Source of the DNA: Plecoglossus altivelis
Lineage: Eukaryota > Chordata > Actinopteri > Osmeriformes > Plecoglossidae
DNA: 64,000 nucleotides
NCBI GenBank assembly: GCA_036571765.1
Contig: BROE01000015.1
Span: forward strand, 6,129,877-6,193,876
Direction of reading: 5' to 3'
The translations under genes and the position numbers were made by a program. The notes under the pieces are model-generated. The model worked only from the letters and a program-made list of their open reading frames with translations, did not search any database and was not told the origin of the DNA. Each line of letters starts with the position of its first letter. Within the stretch, counting starts at the first letter, position 1. Below, piece after piece: positions 23,301 to 30,164 of this stretch.

Positions 23301-24857
23301 TAATGGAATATGAAACTAATTTTATTCGCAATCTGTGGTTCATGTGGGGGGGGGAGGGAGGGAGGGGGGGTTGTTGGTTGATTGTGTTGTGTTGTTGTTT
23401 TTATTTTAAGTTGCCATAGTTGCGGTGTGGGCTTTTTATGTACCAAAATGATGACATCACCGCATCTGACTTCCTTTTCTTCCTCACCTGCTTGGCAAAC
23501 CCAAAACAAAACAGAGGAGTGTTCATTTCACATCATAAATGGCTCTGTCTGCCTTGTACAGTAAGTCAGCAACTGCAGATACCCACCCCAGCTCTAATGC
23601 ACACCACTCTAACAACCCTCAACTTGACATCTTTTTTTTCCCCAATCAGTAATCTTGCCTTCTACAGTCCATTATGTAGTTAGTCTTCCCCCCCCCCCTA
23701 TTGGAAATGGTCCGTGAAGCAAAACAAAAAAACAGTGTATTTGAATGCAAGCCTCAGTGTTTATCTTTAAAAGGCCTGGAATGTGCTTCCGGAGCAGACC
23801 TCTGGCCAGACTTGGTCTAGACGTCGTCTCCTGCCAGCGCACTAGACAGAGGTGTGGGTATCTACAGTGGTGTCCCTGAGTGTGTGCTGTCCTTACGGTC
23901 CATTGACCAATCAGACGCCGTTGTGCCGATGTGGTGCCGTGCTGCACGGTGTGTTCTCTTCTTCCTTGTTAGTGTTCGTACTCTGTGTGTGACGACCCCC
24001 CCCCTCCCCAACACCACCACCACCTCCCCCAACACACACACACACACACACACACACACATTCCTCTCCTCACACACTAAAGGACACACAAGACAGCGTG
24101 TTTCAGGTTGAAAACGTGGGACCCTTTCAGGATTAACTCGCTTTCGTTCAATTCAAGTGAAGAAATACCCACAAATACTTTTTCCCCCCCAATACCCCCT
24201 TTGAAGCTGCAGCGTGCCTAACGGAAATAGCGAGCCGATATCGGATGAACATGTCGAGTCCTCTACTTAGCGAGCGTTAACTTGTAGACGCCTCAAGGTC
24301 AGCGCACAAGGGAAAAGCAAACTAATTACAAGTCGGAAAATTTAATTACAGTCTTAGAAAAGGCAATATGCCACACTCATGTATTCCCTTGTAATGCCTA
24401 CGCATCTCATATTATTTAGACTCACTTTGAGCACCCAACTCATTTCCGTCTTTGGGTTTCCTGTTTATAATGAAAGCTGAGGCAGACAGGGACAAAGCAG
24501 GAAAACAGATAGCTTGCTTTAGGAAGAGGGCTTAGACCACACAGCACAGTCCCTCATGTTTTTTTAATTCCCTGCCCCTGGCCCCTGGCCCTGCCTTCCC
24601 CCCCCCCCCCTCTCCACTTCCCCCTCCCTGGCATCTCTCCTCAGGCTCCCACAGACACCACAGAGAGCGCCGCCCCGCCCGTCCAGGCGCCGTCCCCCAT
24701 CTCTCGGCCCCTCCTCCCAGGCACCATGAGGCCTCTCAGCCCCACCAGGGGGCCCAGGGCCCCCCATGAGTCCACAGAGTCCCTGAACACCAGGAAGAAG
24801 AAGGGGCTGCTCTCCAAAGGGAAGAAACTTCTCAAGAAGTTGTCGCCTGTGAAATAA
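3520..24857 (+). CDS. rimbp2: rimbp2, RIMS-binding protein 2 (multi-exon gene, 5' end missing)
   Basis: RIM-BP2 is a presynaptic active-zone scaffold. Its SH3 domains bind proline motifs in RIM and in voltage-gated Ca2+ channels, tethering channels to release sites. Here 22 exons (plus one candidate microexon) splice with consistent phases. They encode about 1,300 residues in the family order: N-terminal coiled coil, SH3-1 (ARYSYNPYDGPNE), three FN3 domains (WEPPMVPPGWG and WKPPVLSPTGTSNGANV mark two), a Pro-rich then acidic linker (SSRGSDLSDIMEEDEEELYS), SH3-2 (ALFDYDPLSMSPNPDAA), SH3-3 (ALYDYDPRESSPNVDVE), and a basic tail ending KKLSPVK. The linker and SH3 wording fits RIM-BP2 better than RIM-BP1. 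No start codon exon was found, so the gene probably begins left of the window. One coiled-coil exon is frameshifted, and one exon is duplicated as a noisy copy near a gap. The next gene lies 7 kb downstream on the same strand. Confidence 0.95.
4010..4260 (+). promoter_or_regulatory. CpG-rich patch in rimbp2 intron A-B
   Basis: A GC- and CpG-rich block with a (CCG)n run near 4100 and an ATTGG (inverted CCAAT) element. It contrasts with the AT-richer flanks. It could be an internal promoter or enhancer; this is composition only. Confidence 0.25.
5359..5392 (+). repeat. (TC)n microsatellite before exon B
   Basis: A nearly perfect TC dinucleotide run about 55 bp upstream of the exon B acceptor. 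Confidence 0.9.
5447..5569 (+). CDS. rimbp2: rimbp2 exon B: coiled coil
   Basis: A 123-nt phase 0-0 exon (acceptor ctgcag, donor gtgaga) encoding 41 residues. It is rich in Glu, Gln and Leu with heptad spacing (e.g. QERDSAQQERSQLQGKLENL). This is typical of the RIM-BP N-terminal coiled-coil region. It is preceded by a (TC)n tract. Confidence 0.8.
5570..7364 (+). other. rimbp2: rimbp2 intron B-C
   Basis: A 1.8-kb intron. A 65-codon open frame at 6303-6500 matches nothing I recognise. A CpG-rich patch lies at 6540-6740. Confidence 0.6.
6540..6740 (+). promoter_or_regulatory. CpG-island-like patch upstream of exon C, possible internal promoter
   Basis: A GC- and CpG-dense block with GCGCGC and CGGCG motifs and a CRE-like GACGTCAC at 6669-6676, in otherwise CpG-poor intron. 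The short mammalian RIM-BP2 isoform starts at the Met of the next exon, so an internal promoter here is plausible. No TATA box or transcript evidence. Confidence 0.3.
7365..7468 (+). CDS. rimbp2: rimbp2 exon C: coiled coil, frame broken by indels
   Basis: Splice signals are good (cctcag before, gtgagg after). The DNA resembles the RIM-BP2 exon that starts MREAAERRQQ and ends near QQEIDLLQ, which is where the short mammalian isoform begins. Readable islands include RRQQVERE in one frame, and segments matching AKQQE-ID-LLQ only after shifting frame. The length is 104 nt, although a phase 0-0 exon needs a multiple of three. A stop appears in the best frame. I read this as a real exon carrying two or more small indels, probably sequencing errors. 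Confidence 0.55.
8267..8317 (+). CDS. rimbp2: rimbp2 exon D: coiled coil
   Basis: A 51-nt phase 0-0 exon reading AQVKTEKEHEGAVHVLE. This is close to the mammalian RIM-BP2 segment AQVEAKKEHEGAVQLLE. The acceptor gtctag and donor gtaggt are both canonical. Confidence 0.92.
8924..8992 (+). repeat. (TTTGTGTG/TCTGTGTG)n microsatellite
   Basis: An octamer repeat of alternating gtgtgttt and gtgtgtct units in intron D-E. Confidence 0.9.
9087..9107 (+). CDS. rimbp2: candidate rimbp2 21-nt microexon
   Basis: A 21-nt open, phase 0-0 segment reading TYEDKMQ. It lies between a T-rich acceptor (gaacag) and a gtattt donor, exactly between coiled-coil exons D and E. Including it would add seven residues without shifting frame. 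The mammalian RIM-BP2 form I know has no insert here, so it may be alternative or a chance pattern. Confidence 0.35.
9932..10130 (+). CDS. rimbp2: rimbp2 exon E: end of coiled coil
   Basis: A 199-nt exon, phase 0 in and phase 1 out. It begins VKVRDLEQKCRSQSERFNLL, matching mammalian KVRELEEKCRTQSEQFNLL, and ends RILNGLATQSGK, matching FMNGLATSLGK. The acceptor is the less common ccaaaag; the donor is gtgggt. Confidence 0.93.
10131..11199 (+). other. rimbp2: rimbp2 intron E-F
   Basis: A 1.07-kb intron. I see no exon or clear repeat in it. Confidence 0.7.
11200..11348 (+). CDS. rimbp2: rimbp2 exon F: linker before SH3-1
   Basis: A 149-nt exon, phase 1 in and 0 out, with acceptor tttcccag and donor gtgagt. 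It encodes a Ser, Pro and Arg-rich linker containing ISEFLRPLQTGDR, aligned with mammalian IGEYIRPLPQPGDR. It is probably a disordered spacer. Confidence 0.88.
11464..11543 (+). CDS. rimbp2: rimbp2 exon G: start of SH3-1
   Basis: An 80-nt exon, phase 0 in and 2 out. It encodes RSKPRYTGQVRLCTARY, the first strand and the start of the ALYDY-like motif of SH3-1. The donor splits the Ser codon of ARYSYNP. Confidence 0.93.
11750..11859 (+). CDS. rimbp2: rimbp2 exon H: SH3-1 core
   Basis: A 110-nt exon, phase 2 in and 1 out. It encodes SYNPYDGPNEHPEAELPLVA, then GKYLYVYG and DDDGFYEG, nearly identical to mammalian RIM-BP2 SH3-1. These are the RT-loop and n-Src-loop parts of the domain. Confidence 0.96.
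11860..13049 (+). other. rimbp2: rimbp2 intron H-I
   Basis: A 1.2-kb intron with a G-rich stretch and a run of 14 C near 12520. Open frames of 70 to 200 codons here have no family resemblance. Confidence 0.7.
13050..13865 (+). CDS. rimbp2: rimbp2 exon I: end of SH3-1, FN3-1 and FN3-2
   Basis: An 816-nt exon, phase 1 in and out. It completes SH3-1 (ELLDGQRGLVPSNFVEFVQD), crosses a variable Gly and Pro-rich spacer, and then encodes two fibronectin type III domains. FN3-1 runs from YPRRITLIKQLARSVIVAWE to CTLLVG. FN3-2 runs from VVVAPCGLRVDDI through LSWLPSNSNYGH to LPLEQREKKDAGVEF. The FN3 part is markedly GC-rich (third positions mostly G or C) compared with surrounding introns. Confidence 0.97.
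13866..15065 (+). other. rimbp2: rimbp2 intron I-J
   Basis: A 1.2-kb intron with a CA-rich segment near 14530-14565. I see nothing coding. Confidence 0.7.
15066..15217 (+). CDS. rimbp2: rimbp2 exon J: FN3-3, first half
   Basis: A 152-nt exon, phase 1 in and 0 out. It encodes GPPNPPQEVQVQCGQAPGVL then VRWKPPVLSPTG and SNGANVIGYAVCTKGQR, the first half of the third FN3 domain. It has high identity to RIM-BP2. Confidence 0.96.
15218..15968 (+). other. rimbp2: rimbp2 intron J-K
   Basis: A 750-bp intron with a purine-rich gagaggga/gagcgag patch near 15515-15570. I see nothing coding. Confidence 0.7.
15969..16181 (+). CDS. rimbp2: rimbp2 exon K: FN3-3, second half, and Pro-rich linker (3' end uncertain)
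   Basis: Phase 0 exon after acceptor gttttag. It encodes IAEVLYPLADYVTVEL and REVIVRTLSAQGES, the second half of FN3-3, then a Pro-rich segment (PAPPLPSPPRQESM). I placed the end at a weak atg|gtctac donor because it keeps phase 0 and sequence conservation stops there. The frame stays open to a stop at 16272, so the real donor could differ. Confidence 0.8.
16413..16452 (+). other. Orphan signal-peptide-like exon (elastase-type) in intron K-L
   Basis: ATG followed by MLRFFLLTVLAALG, then a strong gtaaga donor in phase 1. The peptide is a textbook signal sequence. It resembles first exons of fish pancreatic chymotrypsin-like elastases, which also end in phase 1. No serine-protease exons follow in the window and no TATA box precedes it. 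It may be a relic, part of an alternative transcript, or chance. Confidence 0.3.
16749..17165 (+). CDS. rimbp2: rimbp2 exon L: Pro/Gln/His-rich linker (5' end uncertain)
   Basis: The right end is secure: MHGHTLEAPPSANRRSPSPQ and RILPQPQGT, then DTVAKAIAREAAQRVAAESG, match RIM-BP2, with donor gtaagc. The left end is not. Four acceptors after 16706, 16748, 16769 and 16799 all keep the open frame, and I chose the second for its pyrimidine tract. The N-terminal part is low-complexity Pro, His and Leu. Confidence 0.82.
17272..17424 (+). CDS. rimbp2: rimbp2 exon M: acidic linker
   Basis: A 153-nt phase 0-0 exon. It carries an acidic run (HSDEEEEDEEGYERG) followed by RRKGASVDEFLRGSELGRP, matching mammalian RRGASVDDFLKGSELGK. 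Confidence 0.93.
17540..17686 (+). CDS. rimbp2: rimbp2 exon N: conserved acidic linker
   Basis: A 147-nt phase 0-0 exon encoding EEYHSESSRGSDLSDIMEED and EEELYSEMQLEEG. This segment is near-identical to mammalian RIM-BP2 and diagnostic of the gene. The donor opens directly into a CACGCCC-rich minisatellite. Confidence 0.96.
17690..17770 (+). repeat. CACGCCC-rich minisatellite
   Basis: Imperfect 12- to 13-bp units around GCCACGCCCCAC, starting within a few bases of the exon N donor. It makes a dense cluster of CACCC/GC-box-like motifs. Confidence 0.8.
17999..18098 (+). CDS. rimbp2: rimbp2 exon O: basic linker
   Basis: A 100-nt exon, phase 0 in and 1 out. It encodes GRIDRETGRRVPHGGPQPQR then RPLMVPSI, matching the mammalian GRVDHMGRRFP...RPVTVPSI segment. 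Donor is gtcagt. Confidence 0.9.
18401..18664 (+). repeat. 15-bp VNTR (ctacagagccacgtg variants)
   Basis: About 17 units of 15 bp (ctacagagccacgtg / aatacagagcccctc) in intron O-P. Because the unit is five codons long, the frame stays open on both strands (TEPRA/TEPLA on +, RGSVA on -). These frames are repeat artefacts. Confidence 0.92.
18855..18983 (+). CDS. rimbp2: rimbp2 exon P: linker exon (authentic copy)
   Basis: A 129-nt exon, phase 1 in and out (acceptor cctgtag, donor gtacgt). It encodes EITTEGNSEGNLSPINEDHV then YYGRIAHHRTGPP. It is absent from the short mammalian isoform I know, so it may be alternative. A degraded second copy lies at about 19379-19491 beyond a gap. Confidence 0.8.
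19029..19122. other. Assembly gap (94 N)
   Basis: A run of N between the authentic exon P region and an error-rich copy of it. Confidence 1.
19123..19520 (+). pseudogene. rimbp2: Error-rich duplicate of the exon P region (probable assembly artefact)
   Basis: This segment follows 18590-19010 base for base but with scattered indels and substitutions: the tail of the 15-bp repeat, the intron, a cctgtag-like acceptor, exon P (about 19379-19491) and the donor gtacgtgtcgagggg. The exon copy is out of frame. Errors are spread evenly over exon and intron, which suggests an uncorrected read placed beside a gap. Confidence 0.8.
19521..20725 (+). other. rimbp2: rimbp2 intron P-Q, right part
   Basis: Intron sequence with no recognisable exon. 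A C-run lies near 19790. Confidence 0.6.
20726..20895 (+). CDS. rimbp2: rimbp2 exon Q: start of SH3-2
   Basis: A 170-nt exon, phase 1 in and 0 out. After a linker (DGYRDRERRSPPYYDGSEPE) it encodes FRVFVALFDYDPLSMSPNPD and EELPFKEGQIVR, the ALYDY and RT-loop half of SH3-2. Confidence 0.97.
21097..21265 (+). CDS. rimbp2: rimbp2 exon R: end of SH3-2
   Basis: A 169-nt exon, phase 0 in and 1 out. It encodes VYGDKDTDGFYHGE, GRVGLIPCNMVSEI and the helix MDQLIKQGFLPLNTPVDRI. All are strongly conserved in RIM-BP2. Confidence 0.97.
21552..21652 (+). CDS. rimbp2: rimbp2 exon S: start of SH3-3
   Basis: A 101-nt exon, phase 1 in and 0 out. It encodes RRMVALYDYDPRESSPNVDV, the first part of SH3-3, after a short basic linker. 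Confidence 0.97.
21773..21844 (+). CDS. rimbp2: rimbp2 exon T: SH3-3 core
   Basis: A 72-nt phase 0-0 exon encoding AELTFCAGDIMAVFGDIDED then GFYY. This is the middle of SH3-3; mammals read AELTFCTGDIITVFGEIDED. Confidence 0.97.
21965..22355 (+). repeat. CT-rich minisatellite (ctctcaccctctcct units)
   Basis: About 390 bp of 10- to 15-bp units based on ctctcaccct. It fills intron T-U and ends at the exon U acceptor. Confidence 0.9.
22363..22524 (+). CDS. rimbp2: rimbp2 exon U: end of SH3-3, with possible short C-terminus
   Basis: A 162-nt phase 0-0 exon encoding GEINGHRGLVPSNFLEEVPD then DVEVYL, which ends SH3-3, followed by an Ala-rich stretch to AEAKR. The gtacac donor is moderate. If unspliced, the frame continues VHPRRSQR and stops at 22549-22551. 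The short mammalian isoform also ends a few residues after an AKRKK motif. Confidence 0.93.
22525..24644 (+). other. rimbp2: rimbp2 last intron (U-V)
   Basis: A 2.1-kb intron with a G-run region near 23346-23370, a (CA)n run at 24031-24060 and C-runs near 23686 and 24598. I see no intermediate exon. It would be 3' UTR in a transcript that reads through the exon U donor. Confidence 0.6.
24645..24857 (+). CDS. rimbp2: rimbp2 exon V: last coding exon, basic C-terminal tail
   Basis: A 213-nt terminal exon after acceptor tcctcag, phase 0, with TAA at 24855-24857. It encodes a Pro and Ser-rich spacer, then NTRKKKGLLSKGKKLLKKLS and PVK. This strongly basic tail resembles long RIM-BP C-termini. The frame joins exon U exactly. 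Confidence 0.88.
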   Translation, partial: APTDTTESAAPPVQAPSPISRPLLPGTMRPLSPTRGPRAPHESTESLNTRKKKGLLSKGKKLLKKLSPVK

Positions 24858-26129
24858 CAACAAGGGGCCAGGTGACAGTCTGTAGGTGGTGCACACATGC
24901 AATCAGATCGACCGGCCCAACAGCTCGCAGCTGCAAAGCGCGTGCCCATGTATACAGGACAATGTGAGCCTCATCGAATATATATTCAGAGACCGAATAC
25001 TCGCATTCTAATAATCGATGCACTGGCTTACGTACACATACATTTACCGAGTGCCAAAAGCAAGAATCCAGATCCACGTTTAACTGTGATGTGTTCAGAA
25101 CCTCGAAGGAAGAGATTTGGTCCCAAACTAGGATTTTCATGACATGTCTCTCCTCCATTTTCTTTCCCGAAAGTCAACAGAAAAGGGCTTCTGGTGAGAG
25201 TTTTCTATCGCAGAAGACTGACAACGGAATACTCATTTTGTAACGACTATTATTTAGAGATGGTTCACATGGCAACCGTGCCGACGACACAACGCGGACA
25301 AGACGCAGAAAGTAGATGGACGTCTACTCCGGAGAATCACGTTCGTTGGGGAGCAGGACGAAAACAACACTGTCAACGATGGCATTTCGTTTGTAATGCC
25401 GGCTGCTAACATACAGGATTTATTCAGTGCAATATCCAGAGAGAAAGGGGGAAGGGGGGTGGAGGTGGGCGGTGGAGGTGGGGGTTGGGGTTGGGGGTGG
25501 GGTCGGATGATTGAAGAGACAGGCTGAGGTTTGCAATCACAGGTAGGGCAAATATGAACATTAACCAACTTGCAAAGTTGGGCTTCAAGCCACAGAAGTT
25601 TAGAGGAGGTGTTTAGGAGAGCGATCTACACCGGGCACGACCGTTTCAACCATCGCAGTGGCCTTCCTCAAGAAAACGAAAAAAAACAACACAAGCATGA
25701 CATTCCTATTTTTTCTACGGTCGACAAAGTTGTTTTTACAGTAACAACAGTCTTTGCCAAGTACCCAGGTGCATCTCAGCAGTCTGGTTAAACAACGACA
25801 CGTGAGAAAGAACTCAAAGAGATGTTCCTCGTCATTGCTGTCATGAAAGGCCTAGTTCAAGACAACCCTCTGTGTTTGCCTTCCTTTTTGCACAAAGATT
25901 CGTGTTGTGTTTCAGAGAACCACCATTGACGTGGTTCTGCACGCGTGTGCGTGCGCGCTGTGTGCGTATTCATGTCTGTGCATCCTTCGAAAAAAGAAGA
26001 AAAAAAACCCGAGGACATGTAGTTGCAAGTCATGTGATGTAGTGGTGTACTGCTGAGTGCATTGCTAGCGGGACGTTTTGTTTCGCTTGTCCGGAGAGGT
26101 CACACTGTCCCCTGTCCCCCAACGTCCTC

Positions 26130-26135
26130 AATAAA
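26130..26135 (+). terminator. polyA signal AATAAA, proximal (rimbp2)
   Basis: Canonical hexamer followed within 15 nt by a GT-rich element (cttggtgtgtcc). It would give a 3' UTR of about 1.3 kb. Confidence 0.5.
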
Positions 26136-26935
26136 GATGTCTTGGTGTGTCCTGCACAGTTTACTTGTTTACATTATCTATACACTCGTGGACTTTGTGA
26201 TTCATTTGATCTGGGGACTCAGAGAAGACCGAAGTACCCTGTTCGCTGGAGCTTTGCGACCTTTGACCTGGCGATGATGCGGACCCGGGACCTGGGAGCT
26301 AGGCGAGGCGAAGGAACATGCTCAGCTCAGCTCCTACCAACTCCGAGGAAGCTAAAGGCTTTCAGCTTTTCCCTGTTTTCTGCGTCTCCAACCAGCTTTT
26401 AAAGTCCTGTTTAACTCCCTTCCTCGTTTCCTGTGGGTCATCATCAAAGATTACAGGGTTTTTCTGTAGCTGAATTTCCTTTCCTGTAAAAAGAGAAGCA
26501 CCAATGGGATTAATAAGGAATGTACGAGTCGTTCAGTTGGCAATAGTTGACGTGTTTTAATTTGTCCAATGTCAGGTCATGCATCCGCGCGTGCATACTT
26601 TTGTTTGCGAAGCTGAAATGCGGTCATGATAACAAATGATTCATTTGTGAATGCGTGTGGTGTTTTCGACGTCCTCTTTTGTACTTCAGTCCATTTGTAG
26701 ATCATTTCTAAATGTTTCTACTTGATTTTCAGATGGCCTTTGTCAGTGCTTTGGGATTTCTTCCTGTAAACAGTGCAAGCATTTCCCATGGTGTCCTCAC
26801 ATTCCAATGTTTCTGTCTTAGGTTATGTGCTTGCTCTGTGAATTCAAGAGAAAAAAGAGAAATCGCTGGACAATAATTATGGTGATCTAATACTGTGTGA
26901 GTGTGCATGTGCAAAATCCTTTTTTTTTAAATCAA

Positions 26936-26941
26936 AATAAA
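26936..26941 (+). terminator. polyA signal AATAAA, distal (rimbp2)
   Basis: Canonical hexamer with a downstream GT-rich element (gtgttgggttgtgtctg). It would give a 3' UTR of about 2.1 kb. Confidence 0.5.
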
Positions 26942-27194
26942 TTTGATATTTTGTAGAAACCGTGTTGGGTTGTGTCTGTAGGATACGCTATTGTCATTTT
27001 GAGAACATATCAAGAATAATGAATTCAGCGTTAAACAACAGGAAACAGGAAGTCATTCCAATCAGTTTAACAAGCCTAACTGCTTTACATATTTTGACTT
27101 CTACAGACCCTGCCAGTGTCTGTACATTTTATATCCACAAGGGGGCAGTATTGATCCTCTCCCAACGTTGTACTCCACTGACATTACTTGTGAT

Positions 27195-27330
27195 TAGATT
27201 CAACTTCATTATCATTGTGCACAGATCGAGTACAGACTCAATGAACTGTAGTTGGCGAATAGTAATAGCTTATAAACTGAGGTGTAAAGTGCAAACAAAG
27301 TTAACTGCTAAAGGGAATTGGAAAAAATAG
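27195..27330 (+). repeat. Teleost dispersed-repeat remnant
   Basis: The segment caacttcattatcattgtgc, followed by an acagatcgagtac stretch and an aagtgcaaac segment, resembles a retroposon-like sequence dispersed in fish genomes (ttcaactttattgtcattgt, then agtgcaaa). I cannot name the family or set exact ends from memory. Confidence 0.35.
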
Positions 27331-27763
27331 ACATTAGATATGATGACATTGCTGAGAAATTGTGAATGGGAAAGTAATACATAAGTAAGACATATATAAA
27401 AACACTGTCTGTACTTTCTAAGGTACCTCTTTTGAAAAACGAACATGCTTTCAATGTTTTTGTTCTCTGACGACCATGAGGAAAAATAGCTTGAACTGAA
27501 CAAGCAGGAGCTACTCTGAAGTCCTTCTGGTTCTGGGCAGACAAGAGAGAAAGATTCAGCTCATCCATCTCTGCAGCTTGGCTGCCGTGCCTCCCTCACC
27601 TCCCAGCCCCCCCTGCACCCCCCCGCACCCCCCCTCTCCTGATGAGCCAAGGCTTTGAGGGGAGGAGGAGGAGGGGAGGGTTCCAAAGCTGTTTCAAACG
27701 CTCTCCGTCTGTGACCTCTTCATCTCAACTGCTCTCTCTCCATCATCCAACCTCCTCCGTGGA

Positions 27764-27801
27764 GAGAGAGAGACAGAGAGAGAGTGAGAGAGGGAGAGAG
27801 A

Positions 27802-27856
<55 letters not shown>
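27764..27856 (+). repeat. (AG)n microsatellite
   Basis: About 90 bp of AG dinucleotides with a few gaga/gggaga interruptions. Confidence 0.95.
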
Positions 27857-30033
27857 AGGAGGCATTCACATATCCTGTTCGCTATTTTGATGAATATTTC
27901 ACAAGTTTTAATGGTGCGGTTTGAAACCACCACCATCACCTTGATAACCCCTGGCTCCCCAGCGGTGCTCATTGGCCTTGACTCTGCTTTTGATACTGTT
28001 TGGATGATACTCGTTGTGAATTTGAAAATCACACAGATCCGTTTTTTCCCCCCCCTCACCAGCAATGCTAAACAGTAGACTTGATCCAGGAAGGTCATGC
28101 CTATGAACACGGGTCAGACAGACGAGGAAGGAGAACACACGCATGTGTGAACATATGAACGCGCTCAAGGGGGCGAAACAAAACCAACGTGGATGAATGA
28201 AATAACCTGACATGAACACCGCATCCCTGCACGAGGTACGAGTCGGAAGAAAACCGGAGGGGCAATGCTGAATCCCCTTCTTCTTCTCTACTCATCAGAA
28301 TGATCCACCTGTGTGGCATTGGGAGGGTGATGTACCCCTTGTTTGGCCTCTGAAAGCAGGCGCCTTCTGGGAGGACATTCAGCTTGGCCTGTAACTCATC
28401 CTGGCCGCCACCCCGCTGGGAGCAGAGCTCATACGTATGGCGGCCACGCTCCGACGAGCACATTCATTTGTCATCCGCAGCGGAACGCATCTGACACGGG
28501 GAGGGAATGCGGCTAGGCCTGGCTGTGGCCATTCGTCTTTGTCTGGGCTGCTCAGAGTGGGATGTGTCCACAGGGCATCACCTTTCTGCTCTGCTGGAGA
28601 GCTGGAAGGGGAGCTCAAACCCACCCCGGACTGACCGGCTGACTGGACCGCTGACTGGGATTGGAACAACTGAGCTGCGAGATGATTAAAGGGGTTCAAG
28701 TTGTCCTCCTGAAACCCAAATGAGCAGCCCCGGGAGTTGAAATAACGGCAGCTCGGCGCCCAAGGGGACGGCCTCGTCGTCCGGGAGGGTTGCCGGACGA
28801 CAAAAAGCGACGACATCGCATCAGCCAATTCCGTCCGACACCCTCTGCAAGTACATCGCCGCGTTCATTACGAACACCTGTCAAGACCGCACCGGAGTCT
28901 GGTGTCTTCCTTGACTTCCCAAGCTGAGCGGAGGTCCGTGTCATCATCATTTAGCTAATGGAGAGCTGTGCGGAGGAGCATTACGCTGCACCGCAGGAGT
29001 TCAATGTCAGCCTCTGTCGAGGGATGATTGCCATCAAAAGGTCAAGAGTGCAGCTCATCATCGAATGGCCCCCGTCATCAGAGATTGTCCATGGGCTGGT
29101 TGACGATATGTCATCTAGATGGGATGTTCTTCTGTGGACTCTTTCATCTCCCAGAGTTGAAGGGTGCATGCGAGTTGAATTCCTATGTACGGCACAAACA
29201 CTGTTTCCTGCATTACTCCGATTTGATCGTAATCCGTTTTTATTATACAACCACCGATTCAAATAGAAATAACTTGCTAATTTGCACGGCGGCTGGCATT
29301 CAAGTGAATAAGAGAACACTGAATGGTTCAAGATGGAGGACATACAGGTCAAACAGCAATATCGAATGCATGCTGTTTTCCTCTTCTAATTCAGAACCCT
29401 TCTAGTCAACCCTCTAATCTGGTCTGCTCCCCTGTTCCTCTGTTATGTGGTATGATGACAATTACTCCTCCCCCCCCCCCCCCTCCCTCCGATCATCTGC
29501 CTGAACAGCTTGACTCATTATCCAACTTCCTGTTTTTACAGGAAGTACCATTAACAGGTCATAGCAGGGGTCGGACATGGTCGACCCACTTCGGTTGACC
29601 TCCAAACCTTTCATCCACCTGCTGCTTCGTTTATGCAGGTCAGAGAGTCCTGGCTCTCCCATCATCGTCCCCCCCTCCTCCCCCTCCACGTGGTCCCTTC
29701 CGCTAATCGCAGTGACAGGTTGCATGTTTGCAGTGGCGCAGCTATGATCTGGAAGCCGTCCCAGACACAACGTTGGCTGACGCCTGCATATCCCCTCTGC
29801 TTTGTTAATCACACAGAGACCCACACACACACACACAAAAATACCCAACTGCTCAAATGAAAGCGCAACTGCTACAAAGGCTCCACCAGGCTTTATTTGC
29901 TCATAAAAGCAGTCATTTTTCAATGCTAAACCCACATCACACCAGTAGGCCCACTGCGAATGATAAAAACTCCCTTTATAGAGCTTATGCTAGCTCCCTC
30001 AGCTCCCTCCCATCTCACGCCCCCCCCCCCCCT

Positions 30034-30164
30034 ATGTAGCAGTCCGCAAACTGTCTCTAAAGACACATTTCGTTTTAATTCCGAGACTGCTGTTCAAGCC
30101 CCCCATGTAGCAGTCCTCAACTGTCTCTAAGACACATTCGTTTTAATCCGAGACTGCTGTCAAG
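30034..30164 (+). repeat. Noisy 60-bp tandem duplication
   Basis: Copy 1 (30034-30098, 65 nt) and copy 2 (30105-30164, 60 nt) are the same sequence, atgtagcag to gactgctg(t)tcaag. Copy 1 carries five single-base homopolymer insertions and one substitution. A run of 12 C lies just upstream. Confidence 0.85.

Larger units (their letters stand above)
24858..26965 (+). other. rimbp2: rimbp2 3' UTR (inferred)
   Basis: A stop-rich, AT-balanced stretch after the rimbp2 stop codon. AATAAA occurs at 26130-26135 and 26936-26941, each followed by GT-rich sequence, suggesting a proximal and a distal polyadenylation site. The exact ends are inferred. Confidence 0.55.
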
